Shown here: piece after piece, positions 55,908 to 64,000 of the stretch
How positions within the stretch are numbered: the first letter of the stretch is position 1
Layout: every line of letters starts with the position of its first letter
Assembly (NCBI GenBank): GCA_963825075.1
Contig: CAWGRX010000008.1
Location: forward strand, 1-64,000
Source: CAWAVN01 sp963825075
GTDB lineage: Bacteria > Planctomycetota > Planctomycetia > Planctomycetales > Planctomycetaceae
DNA: 64,000 nucleotides
Direction: 5' to 3'
The notes under the pieces: model-generated
The model's input: only the letters and a program-made list of their open reading frames with translations
Database searches by the model: none
What the model was told of the DNA's origin: nothing
Program-made: the position numbers and the translations under genes

Positions 55908-57242
55908 TTACGATTTCATGGCGCTTAACACTTCATCCACAATCCGCACGGCGGTTTGGGCCTGGTCGCGGGTGATGACCAACGGCGGGCAGAAGCGGAT
56001 CGTGTTTTCGCCACAGGTTAAAAGCAACAAACCTTTGTGAAACGCCCGCTGGATCAGTTCGTGGCTTTCCTCTTTGGCGAGCGTCTTTTTGCCGCGGTGC
56101 CGGACGAGTTCCATGCCGACCATCAAACCGCGTCCGCGCACGTCCCCGATGAGGGCGTGCCGATCCGCGAGCATCCGGAGTTCGCTCATCAAAAACTCGC
56201 CCACGTCGGCGGCGTTTTTCATCAGCGATTCTTCCAGCAGATCGATTGTCGCCAGCGCCGCGGCACAGCACACCGGGTTCCCGCCGAATGTGCTGGCGTG
56301 AGCGCCGGGCGTCCAATTCATGACTTCGCTACGGGCGACGATCGCCCCCAAGGGCATGCCGGAGGCGATGCCTTTCGCGAGGCAGATAATATCCGGCTCC
56401 ACGCCCCAATGCTCCGCGGCGAACATTTTCCCGGTGCGGCCCATGCCGGATTGCACTTCGTCGGCCACCAATAGAATTCCATGCTGATGCGTCAACTCAT
56501 AGAGCCGCGGCAGAAAGTCGGACGGGGGAACAATGTAGCCGCCTTCGCCTTGGATCGGTTCGACCACGATCGCCGCGATTTCATCAGGCGCTGCGATCCG
56601 CGCGAAGAGATTCTTCTTGATCTGCCGAAAACAATCCTCGACCGTCGGCCCGCGATAGGGGTTGGGATATTCCACGTGAAAAACGTCGGAAAGCAGCGGG
56701 CCGAATTTGCGCTGTTGGGCGACTTTGCTCGCGGTGAGCGACAACGCCCCGCAGGTTCGGCCGTGAAAGGCACCGTAGAACGCGATGATCTTTTTCCGCC
56801 CGGTATGCCAGCGGGCCAGTTTGATCGCGGCTTCGACGGCCTCGGCGCCGGAGTTTCCGAAAAACACTCGCTTAGGCGACCCGCCCGGTGCCAACTTTGC
56901 GAGCCGTTTGGCGAGTTCGCCTTGCGGGCCGTAATAAAAATCCGTGCCCGACATGTGCAGCAGACGTTCGCTTTGCGATTGGATCGCCTCGACGACTTTC
57001 GGATGGCAATGCCCGGTCGCATTCACAGCGATTCCCGCAGTGAAATCCAGAAAAGAATTGCCGTCCACGTCTTCGATCACGGCCCCCGCTCCGCGCGCCA
57101 CCGCGAGCGGATACACGCGCGTGTAAGAAGGCGATGTGAATTGCGCATCGGTTTCGATGAGCCGCTTGGCATTCGGACCGGGCAATTCGGTAAGGATGCT
57201 GGGCGCGGCGAGCGCTGCAAGGTCGGAATAGGATGTGCTCAT
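55908..57242 (-). CDS. Class III aminotransferase (acetylornithine/GABA/lysine type)
   Basis: 444 residues. PLP Lys290 is in CLAKGIASGMPLGA, and Asp261 in LVADEVQSGMGRTG. Also seen are GNSGAEAVEAAIKLAR (phosphate loop), HVEYPNPYRG and STFGGNPVCCAAA. Sequence alone does not separate 4-aminobutyrate, acetylornithine or lysine 6-aminotransferase. A DUF1338 gene (2-oxoadipate dioxygenase type) diverges 127 bp away, which favours a role in lysine catabolism. Confidence 0.9.
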   Translation of the reverse strand: MSTSYSDLAALAAPSILTELPGPNAKRLIETDAQFTSPSYTRVYPLAVARGAGAVIEDVDGNSFLDFTAGIAVNATGHCHPKVVEAIQSQSERLLHMSGTDFYYGPQGELAKRLAKLAPGGSPKRVFFGNSGAEAVEAAIKLARWHTGRKKIIAFYGAFHGRTCGALSLTASKVAQQRKFGPLLSDVFHVEYPNPYRGPTVEDCFRQIKKNLFARIAAPDEIAAIVVEPIQGEGGYIVPPSDFLPRLYELTHQHGILLVADEVQSGMGRTGKMFAAEHWGVEPDIICLAKGIASGMPLGAIVARSEVMNWTPGAHASTFGGNPVCCAAALATIDLLEESLMKNAADVGEFLMSELRMLADRHALIGDVRGRGLMVGMELVRHRGKKTLAKEESHELIQRAFHKGLLLLTCGENTIRFCPPLVITRDQAQTAVRIVDEVLSAMKS

Positions 57243-57369
57243 AAGAATCTCCCAGAAGAACCCGTCTCCCCGCCTTCTGGAACTGATATAATGATAGGCA
57301 GAGAACGAAAGCGGGAACAGGGGTTGTTTCCCGGCACTCGAATTGTTTCACCGTCCAGGAAGGCGAACT

Positions 57370-58347
57370 ATGTCACAAAACTTGCAAAATCCGCAAGATC
57401 AGTCTCCCGGCCCGCACGGCCGCATCGCCGCCGCCGATGCCCGCGAACATTTCACGGCCGCGCTCTTCGATCGGCTTTGGGACCGCTACCGCGAACGGGT
57501 GTCCTATGTGCGGGATTATGAGAAAGTCATCGCCGAGCACGGGGCGACGTTCGTGAACGATCACATCGCGTTCCGCACCTTCGCCACGCAGGAACCGCTT
57601 GCGGGGATTTCGTCTCTTTCGCGAATCTTTGAAGCCCTGGGCTACCAGGCGGCGGGGTGTTATCAGTTCCCCGACAAGCATCTCTCCGCGATCCACTTCC
57701 AACATCCCAACGCCGAGTTCCCCAAGCTGTTTATTTCCGAACTCAGGCTTTGGGAACTCTCGGCGGAGACGCAAACTTGCATCACGTCTCACGTCAAATC
57801 CCATCGCTACCCGATTTCGTTGGAGACGCTGGCAAAGCTGTCGCAGCTAGCTGACAAAGATTCCCATGCACCGCCGGATGCGATGCTGCTCAAGCGGACG
57901 AGTCAGGAGTTTGAAATCCTGCCCTGGGCGGTGCCGAACCGGGCGGATGTGGAAACCGTTAATCAAGAAAGCCAATACGCGGCGTGGGTGCTGGTCCACG
58001 GTTACAACGTGAACCATTTTACTTCGCTGGTTAACTCGCACGGCGTGGAGGAATTGAATGACATCGACAAAACCATCGAGGCCCTCAAAGCCGCCGGCGT
58101 ACCCATGAAAGCCGAGGTCGAAGGCGAACCCGGTTCCAAACTCCGCCAGTCCGCCACCAACGCGGTGGAGATCGACGTGCCCGTGATCGACAGCGGCCAT
58201 CAAACCACGATGCCCTGGAGCTACGCCTATTTTGAACTCGCCGAGCGCGGAGAAATTACCGATCCCGAAACCGGCGGGTCGCATCGCTTTGAAGGGTTCC
58301 TGGGACCGCAAGCGACGCAATTGTTCGAGATGACGCGGCGGGGATAA
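57370..58347 (+). CDS. DUF1338 protein, 2-oxoadipate dioxygenase/decarboxylase-like (HglS)
   Basis: 325 residues from the ATG at 57370, preceded by AGGAAGGCG. The family stretch NDHIAFRTFATQ carries a metal-binding His; YQFPDKHLSAIHFQHP and NVNHFTSLVNSHGVEELN follow, the latter with a further His-rich site. HglS-type enzymes convert 2-oxoadipate to D-2-hydroxyglutarate in D-lysine breakdown. The divergent aminotransferase could provide an upstream step. Confidence 0.88.
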   Translation: MSQNLQNPQDQSPGPHGRIAAADAREHFTAALFDRLWDRYRERVSYVRDYEKVIAEHGATFVNDHIAFRTFATQEPLAGISSLSRIFEALGYQAAGCYQFPDKHLSAIHFQHPNAEFPKLFISELRLWELSAETQTCITSHVKSHRYPISLETLAKLSQLADKDSHAPPDAMLLKRTSQEFEILPWAVPNRADVETVNQESQYAAWVLVHGYNVNHFTSLVNSHGVEELNDIDKTIEALKAAGVPMKAEVEGEPGSKLRQSATNAVEIDVPVIDSGHQTTMPWSYAYFELAERGEITDPETGGSHRFEGFLGPQATQLFEMTRRG

Positions 58348-58377
58348 TCTGAGACGAGGGAGACCAGTCGCAGGTTG

Positions 58378-59796
58378 TCAAATCAACTCGCGGATCGGTT
58401 CGCCGGCGTCGAGGAGGTATTGGGGGCGGCCTCTGGGATCTGGAATCGTGGTGCGGTGCGGGTCGATTCCCAAGCTGTGATAGAGCGTGGCGAACACGTC
58501 TTTGTAGGTGATCGGCCGGGCGATGACGTGGGATGCGGTGCGGTCGGTGGCTCCCAGGACTTGGCCCGTTCGCAAACCGCCGCCGGCTAACAGGGCCGGT
58601 CCCACGCGCGGCCAGTGGTCGCGGCCGCCCTTGGAGTTGATCCGCGGCGTGCGGCCGAATTCGCCCCAGGCGACAATCGCCACATCGTCGAGCATCCCGC
58701 GTTCTTCCAAATCCAGCACCAACGCGGAAAGTCCCTGATCGACCAAGGGCAGCATCTGCTTCATGCGCGGGAAGTTTTTGGAGTGCGTGTCGAAATCGCT
58801 GAACGACAAGCTCACCACCCGCACGCCGGCTTCGATCAGCCGCCGGGCCAGTAAAAACTTCTTGACCGACTCCGGCCCTTCCGCCGTGTAAAAGCGTTCG
58901 ATGTTGTCCTGAGCCGGGGCCGTGTAGCGGGCCAGGATGCGGGGGTCTTCCCGCTCCAAATCCAAGGCTTCCGCCAATCGGCCGGAGGTCAAAATGCTCA
59001 CGGCCTGCTGCGTGAACTCATCCATCGCCTCCATCATGCCGGTCGCATCCGCTTCGCGCCCTAAGCGGTCCAAACCGTCCAAGAGCTGAGTGCGGCCGTG
59101 CAAGCGGTCCAAAGGAAGATCCGCATTGAGCGTGAGCGGCGTGCTGTGGTTCTCGCCTAAGCGGGCCAGTTCGTTTTTCATCCCGGCTTCCAATTCCCGC
59201 GCGAACATCTGGGACAAATCGGGACGGAACGGTTGAAACGCCGGCCCTAAGAAACCGGGGCGGGCACTGTTTCGCACGAGCGGCCGGCCTTGCATCAAAT
59301 CCACAAACGGCGGGGCGATGTCTTCGGCCGAGCCTTCCAGCCTGGCGATGACCGAACCCATTGCCGGCCGGCCGCCCAGGGATTCCAAATCCTTCGTATG
59401 AAATCCCGATTGGCACTGAAACGCATCATGCCGGCCAGCGGATTCGACCAGCGAACGGATGAACGCAAACCGATCCGCGATCGCGGCCAACCGGGGCAGC
59501 AACTCGCAAATCTGAAAGCCGGGCAGATTCGTGTCGATCGGCAGAAACTCGCCGCGAACTTCTTTGGGGGCGGTGGGCTTGAGGTCGATGGTGTCCATCT
59601 GCGGCGGGCCACCGTCCAGATGGATGTTGATGATCGCCTTCCGCGAACTCTTTCCGCCAACTGCTTCGGCGCGGAGCAGGCTCGGCAGCGTCAAGCCGAA
59701 GGCCCCCATCGCCCCAATCTGCAAAAAACGCCGGCGTTCGATTTTCCGCGATGCGGTGGTGCGAAGTTCAGAAAGAGTCAGCATCGGTCGGCCCAT
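58378..59796 (-). CDS. DUF1501 protein with Tat signal
   Basis: 472 residues; in-frame ATGs at 59796 and 59784 are both possible. A twin-arginine signal RKIERRRFLQIGAMGAFGLTLPSLL lies at residues 13-37. The body is sulfatase/alkaline-phosphatase-like: INIHLDGGPPQMDTIDLKP, GEFGRTPRINSKGGRDHWP. DUF1501 proteins are highly expanded in planctomycetes, often paired with DUF1549/1553 cytochromes; none is adjacent here. Enzymatic role unknown. Confidence 0.92.
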   Translation of the reverse strand: MGRPMLTLSELRTTASRKIERRRFLQIGAMGAFGLTLPSLLRAEAVGGKSSRKAIINIHLDGGPPQMDTIDLKPTAPKEVRGEFLPIDTNLPGFQICELLPRLAAIADRFAFIRSLVESAGRHDAFQCQSGFHTKDLESLGGRPAMGSVIARLEGSAEDIAPPFVDLMQGRPLVRNSARPGFLGPAFQPFRPDLSQMFARELEAGMKNELARLGENHSTPLTLNADLPLDRLHGRTQLLDGLDRLGREADATGMMEAMDEFTQQAVSILTSGRLAEALDLEREDPRILARYTAPAQDNIERFYTAEGPESVKKFLLARRLIEAGVRVVSLSFSDFDTHSKNFPRMKQMLPLVDQGLSALVLDLEERGMLDDVAIVAWGEFGRTPRINSKGGRDHWPRVGPALLAGGGLRTGQVLGATDRTASHVIARPITYKDVFATLYHSLGIDPHRTTIPDPRGRPQYLLDAGEPIRELI

Positions 59797-59888
59797 CGAA
59801 AAGAATGACTCGGAATTGAAGGCAACACTCCATTCTATATCAGGAAACGCTGATTTGTTGCAACCCTTTTGAATATTCGAGGATCCTG

Positions 59889-60464
59889 TTATGCCGTCGC
59901 GAAGAAGGCGGAGACGGGTTCGTGGAACCCGTCCAGCGGGGCGGGCAGGGTGAGTTCTTCATCGCCTTGCAAAATGACGCCGGGACGGTCGGGATAGAAA
60001 ACATGCGCGGAGGAGGACTCGGGAAGGAACACACACACCGCTTCCACGCCTGCTCCCAAATACTCGGCGACTTTCTCGAGGATTCCACTCCATCGGTCAT
60101 GGGGCGATCGGATCTCGAAGATGATATTGGGGGATACTCCGGCGTATCCCTCGAGATGAGCGTCCCGCGGCAGCTGCTCGTAACTATAGAAGCAAACATC
60201 CGCCCCTCGCACCGTGTCGGGATCGCGCTGTGTGATGACGCCGCTGTCGTTGCAGGCCACTCGTCCTAAGTCGTGTTGATCCACATAAAGTCGCAACAAA
60301 AAATACGCTTGGCCGCAAATCAAGCCGTGAGGCAAACCGGGGGGCGTCATAGGTGCGATGACTCCGCGCACGAGTTCCGAATATTCCGGCTTGTCCGCAA
60401 GCTGGAAGTATTCTTCTGCGGTCAAAAGTTGTTCGGCAGTGGACATCGGCAGGCCTGATGACAA
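59889..60464 (-). CDS. Uma2-family protein (DUF820, PD-(D/E)xK-like)
   Basis: 191 residues. It has the LTAEEYFQL opening, YSELVRGVI, ADVCFYS and PNIIFEIRSPHDRWSGILEKVAEYL (E..K nuclease-like site). Uma2 proteins are abundant in cyanobacteria and planctomycetes; their nuclease activity is predicted rather than shown for most. Confidence 0.88.
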   Translation of the reverse strand: MSSGLPMSTAEQLLTAEEYFQLADKPEYSELVRGVIAPMTPPGLPHGLICGQAYFLLRLYVDQHDLGRVACNDSGVITQRDPDTVRGADVCFYSYEQLPRDAHLEGYAGVSPNIIFEIRSPHDRWSGILEKVAEYLGAGVEAVCVFLPESSSAHVFYPDRPGVILQGDEELTLPAPLDGFHEPVSAFFATA

Positions 60465-60560
60465 TGACTTCCAATCGTGTCAGCGATATTTATGTTCCTC
60501 AACCCAATTCATGCTAACCATCAGCTTGGTTTTATTCCAGACGAATCGGCTCGCTGCATC

Positions 60561-62531
60561 CTATTGTGGTGGTTCCGGCGGTCGGCGACCTATTGCTTTG
60601 AGGATCCCCAATAGCAATGCCGCGGCGACGGGCAGCGAGATGTAAGGCGAAACGCCCCAGCCGATGGGGAGATAGCAGAAGCCCAAAGAGATAAGGCCCA
60701 CCGTCATCGCGTAAGGCAGTTGCGTGGCGACGTGGGACAGATGATCGCACCCGGCGGCGGCGGAGGACAGCACGGTCGTATCCGAGATCGGCGAACAATG
60801 GTCGCCAAAAATCGAACCCGCGAGCACCGCCCCAATTGTGCCCAGCATAAACGGATGGCCGGTGACGCCTGCCGCCTCGCCCGGCATCAAGTAATAGGTC
60901 AGCGTGATGCACAAGGGCATGAGCAGGCCCATCGTGGCGAAACTGCTGCCGGTCGCAAACGACACCGCCGCCGAGACCACAAACGCCGTCGCCGGCATCC
61001 AGCGGGCGGACAGGTTGCCATGCAGCCCATCGATGATAAACCCCGCCGTGTTGAGGTGCTGATCATTGCACAGCCCGGCGATGCTCCAAGCCAAAACCAG
61101 AATCACCACGGCCAAGAGCATGCTCTGAAGGCCTTTGATGCCCGCCGCGACCGTATCGGACAGCGACAGCGATTTCAGCAACACCGCCAAGAGTCCCGCC
61201 GACAACAGGGCACTGAATGCGGAATAGAGGAGCACGTTGTAAGCGTCGGGATTCTCCGGATGAATGGATAATTCATAGGTGATTCCGGCCCCCAACACGC
61301 CCAACAGCACCGACAGCGGGAGAATCGCATTGAGGATCGCATAAGGCCCCGGTTGGGAATTTTCGTCTTCGTCCACATGCATCGCGGGGACTTCCGACGG
61401 GTGGGGATCGAGGGCGATGCGGGCTTCGCAATCGCACATCGCTCCGAAATCCCGCCCCGACCACGCCACCGCGCCCACGAAGATCAACAGCAGCATCGGA
61501 TAAAACCGGTAAGGAATCGTCGCCAGGAACACGCTATAGGCATCGGCCTGGATACCCAGTTGATCGAGCGCAGGGCCGATCTGCCCGATCTCAAAACCGA
61601 CCCACGTGGAGACCACCGCCAACCCTGCCACGGGAGCTGATGTCGAGTCCACCAGAAAGGCCAGCTTCTCGCGCGAGATGCGGAGCCGATCTGAGACCGA
61701 CCGCATCGTGCTCCCGACGAGCAGCGTGTTGGCGTAATCGTCGAAGAACACCACCATCCCCAACAGCCAGGTCAGCACCTGCCCATGTTCGCGGGTCTTG
61801 GCGTAGCGGGTCAGCCGATCCACCAATGCCCGCGTGCCGCCGCTGGCCGACATCACGCCGATCATTCCACCCAGCATCAGCGTGAACATCACCGCCCGCA
61901 TATGGTCGGTGCCGGCGTCGGGCGGGACCAACTGGTGCAGCAGATACGTATCGATCATCCGCAAAAACGCAACAAACGGATTGCCTCCCGCCAATACGAC
62001 AGCCCCCGCGAACACGCCCGCCAAAAGGGCCACGATCACATCCTTGAGGCAAATCGCCAAGACAATCGCCACCAACGGCGGCAGCAGGCTGAGCCATTTC
62101 CAAACGAGAAGCACGTGCCGCTCGACGGTTTGGCCCCCTGCGGTAATTTGGATTTCCGATTGCTCCACATACACCCGTTGGCCGGCGCTTAAGTCGGTGT
62201 GGATTTCCAAGACGCCGTCGTTCCAATCGCCGGGGGAGGCGGTTTCGCCGTTTTGGGTGATTCGCAGCCCCTCGATTTTGAGCGGGCCGTGAAAGGTCTT
62301 ATCCACGTCGCCCTGTGACGTCAAGGCGGTGATGCGAACGACTTGCCCAGAAGCCAAGGGGACATTCCAGAGCGCCACGGACGGGGCTTCCACGCGAAAC
62401 CTGGGCGGCGGTTCTTTTGATGAATTTTCCTCCGCCCGCAAATGCAAATCCGGAAGCCCGGCGACAACGGCAAGGAACAACCAGCAATAAACCGAGTGGT
62501 TAAGATTAGTACGACGAGGCAAGGAAATCAT
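60561..62531 (-). CDS. NhaC-family Na+/H+ antiporter with N-terminal extracytoplasmic domain
   Basis: 656 residues. A signal peptide is followed by about 120 residues of beta-rich sequence (VVRITALTSQGDVDKTFHGPLKIEGL). The NhaC membrane domain (LLPPLVAIVLAICLKDVIVALLAGVFAGA, FFDDYANTLLVGSTMRSVSDRLRISREKLAFLVDSTSAPVAGL, GDHCSPISDTTVLSSAAAGCDH) begins near residue 150. Motif SPISDTTVLSS is diagnostic. Start overlaps the end of the upstream kinase gene by 26 bp. Confidence 0.9.
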   Translation of the reverse strand: MISLPRRTNLNHSVYCWLFLAVVAGLPDLHLRAEENSSKEPPPRFRVEAPSVALWNVPLASGQVVRITALTSQGDVDKTFHGPLKIEGLRITQNGETASPGDWNDGVLEIHTDLSAGQRVYVEQSEIQITAGGQTVERHVLLVWKWLSLLPPLVAIVLAICLKDVIVALLAGVFAGAVVLAGGNPFVAFLRMIDTYLLHQLVPPDAGTDHMRAVMFTLMLGGMIGVMSASGGTRALVDRLTRYAKTREHGQVLTWLLGMVVFFDDYANTLLVGSTMRSVSDRLRISREKLAFLVDSTSAPVAGLAVVSTWVGFEIGQIGPALDQLGIQADAYSVFLATIPYRFYPMLLLIFVGAVAWSGRDFGAMCDCEARIALDPHPSEVPAMHVDEDENSQPGPYAILNAILPLSVLLGVLGAGITYELSIHPENPDAYNVLLYSAFSALLSAGLLAVLLKSLSLSDTVAAGIKGLQSMLLAVVILVLAWSIAGLCNDQHLNTAGFIIDGLHGNLSARWMPATAFVVSAAVSFATGSSFATMGLLMPLCITLTYYLMPGEAAGVTGHPFMLGTIGAVLAGSIFGDHCSPISDTTVLSSAAAGCDHLSHVATQLPYAMTVGLISLGFCYLPIGWGVSPYISLPVAAALLLGILKAIGRRPPEPPQ

Positions 62532-63704
62532 AAGCGGGCCAGATCACGGTGAGGCGGGTTCCCTGGCCGGGCAGCGAGGCAATGCCCAGGCGACCGTGAT
62601 GATTGGACACGATTCGCCAGCATTTCGGAAGCCCAAAGCCCAAACCCCGGCCCGCCTGCCGACCGCAAAAGAACGGATCGAACAAATGCGGCTCGTGCTC
62701 CGGGGCAAAGGATTGGCCGTCGTCTTCGATCACAAGCCGAGCCATTGCCCCGGCGGGCGTTTCCAGCGTATCGGCTGAGAGCGAAATGTGTTCGCCGTTG
62801 GACAGCCAATCCAGGCTGTTATGCAGCAGTTCCGTTAAGGCGACCGCCAACTGCACCCGGTCCGCGAAAATGGGAACGGGCCTCGCGATGTCCTGCTGAA
62901 AAATCGCCGAGCGGTTTTGCATCTCGGACTCGAACGGTTCGAGAACCTCCGGCAGTACAGATTGAAGATCGAGCCATTCGGGACTCGGCCGAGGCGGGCG
63001 GGCGAAGAGCATGGTATCGCCGATCATGTCCCGGATCCGGAGGGCCTGCCCGCCGATGGTCATCAACTGCCGCCGGCGTTCGGGGTCGGTCTCGTTTTGG
63101 AGCAGCGCTTCGGCGCGCCGGAAATCGTGGCAACGGGGTTGTTGATTTCATGCCCCGCGCCGGCGGCGAACTCGGCCAGGGAACTCAATTTGTCTGAAAG
63201 CAATTGGTCCGCGAGCCGCGCTTGGTTCGCCAAAACGCGGGCGCCGGCTTCTTTGAGCCAGTGGGATTCCGCGAAGTTCAAAGGTATCTGATCCGCAGTC
63301 CAAAACCAAACCCAACCGACGGGTTGATCTTCCAACTGCAAAGAGACCATCGGCTGGAGCGTGAAATCGTCCACCGGGAGATCGGGGAGAAGTTCCTGAA
63401 AGAGCACCTCCGGCGAAACCTCGGTCGCTTGCGGAGACTGCAAATCTTCCGGCGACGAATTGGGGAAGGGCTGACGCAGGCAGGGGAAAAATCGCGGGGA
63501 TTCGTTTTCGCGGAGAAACACGCCGGAGGTTTTCGCGAGCGTTTGTTGGCAGATCAATACTGCCGCCGCCTGGGTGAATTCCCGGAAGCCGTGGCCCAGA
63601 TGCACGAAAGCCGACTCCGCGGAAGACAGGGAGAGGGCTTCCATCAACCACCGCGTTTGGTCGTCACGAAGATCGGTGCCGGGGTGGGTCATCCGATGAC
63701 TCAA
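62506..63704 (-). pseudogene. Sensor histidine kinase, one frameshift
   Basis: From 63704 the first frame covers a PAS/GAF-like region (VFLRENESPRFFP; LFQELLPDLPVDDFTLQPMVSL) and the phosphoacceptor box EFAAGAGHEINNPVATI, then derails near 63117. The second frame carries the rest of the dimerisation helix and the ATP-binding domain: ALTELLHNSLDW (N box), VIEDDGQSF (G1) and GRGLGFGLPKC (G2). One base resolves the break. It lies 89 bp after a response-regulator gene, forming a two-component pair. Confidence 0.85.
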
Positions 63705-63793
63705 TCAGTCTGGGATTCCCAGCCCGAAGCGCAAGGGAGGCGCAGGAATCGCAAGTCCCCTCGCTCGCGGTTCGAGCTGGAGCGCGGCCGATG

Positions 63794-64000
63794 ATTAAGC
63801 GGGAACGGGTTCGATGTCCAATTGCTTGCACATCCGCTCGACCAACGTTTCCACGTCGAAGGGCTTTTGCAGGAAATCGTTGGCCCCGGAGGCTTTGAGG
63901 TCGGCGATTTTGTCCTGTTCGACCATGCCGCTGATGCAAATGATTTTCACATCGTCCATCGCCGAGTCGGTGCGAACCCGCTGGCAAACTTCTTTGCCGT
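63794..64000 (-). CDS. Response regulator receiver domain, partial
   Basis: The last 68 codons are in the window. ICISGM carries the conserved Ser/Thr-position residue after beta4, and FLQKPFDVETLVERMCKQL holds the invariant Lys-Pro of CheY-like domains. The phosphorylated Asp lies outside. It ends directly after the receiver domain, so it is a single-domain or C-terminal receiver. Co-oriented with the kinase gene. Confidence 0.9.

Overview
The window looks like a planctomycete genome segment. The evidence is a Tat-exported DUF1501 protein, a fused AroD-AroE shikimate enzyme, a GldA/GldG-type ABC operon followed by a DUF4340 protein, a 1059-aa ABC-2/Gldg fusion, a Uma2 protein, an NhaC antiporter with an extra N-terminal domain, high GC content, and many palindromic interspersed repeats of a kind I associate with this phylum. 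No species call is possible from sequence alone.

Left part (1 to about 29.4 kb): an accessory, plasmid-like defence and mobile region. It opens with a decayed type I restriction-modification locus (hsdM, hsdS, an AlbA_2-type ATPase, hsdR) carrying more than a dozen frameshifts. Next comes an AAA ATPase and subtilase pair resembling the IetAS defence/incompatibility system. Its protease gene is split by an IS21-family element (9502-12202) flanked by a perfect 8-bp target duplication; excising the element restores an 820-codon reading frame. A frameshifted Arg/Tyr-rich planctomycete-type protein and a 1.5-kb hairpin-dense, gene-free tract lead to a plasmid replicon: four 32-35-bp-spaced iterons, a RepA initiator, and parA-parB on the other strand. 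Beyond it lie a small membrane protein, an AbiEi/AbiEii-like toxin-antitoxin pair with a repeat operator followed by a class V PLP enzyme, a truncated gene junction, a solitary phospholipase-D-like protein with a perfect inverted-repeat operator, and an ISKra4 element nested in an IS1380 element.

Transition (29.5-34.98 kb): DNA polymerase IV, a lipoprotein, an orphan CRISPR array (16 repeats of 36 nt, 15 spacers) squeezed between two genes with no room for a leader, a Kelch-repeat protein, and an initiator tRNA-Met flanked by short phased repeats. No cas genes are present.

Right part (34.98-64 kb): core chromosome. It holds AroDE, a TPR/WD40 membrane protein (in-frame stop plus frameshift), shikimate kinase, prepilin peptidase, HisH, tRNA-Ser, the ABC/Gldg/DUF4340 operon, a sugar phosphate isomerase, a CNNM-type transporter, nicotinamidase, S20, Maf, a pyrophosphate-type phosphofructokinase, a secreted NHL/PQQ-like protein, a class III aminotransferase divergent from a DUF1338 dioxygenase, DUF1501, Uma2, NhaC, and a two-component pair.

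Frameshifts are concentrated in the defence island but also occur in core genes. Some may therefore be sequencing errors rather than real decay.
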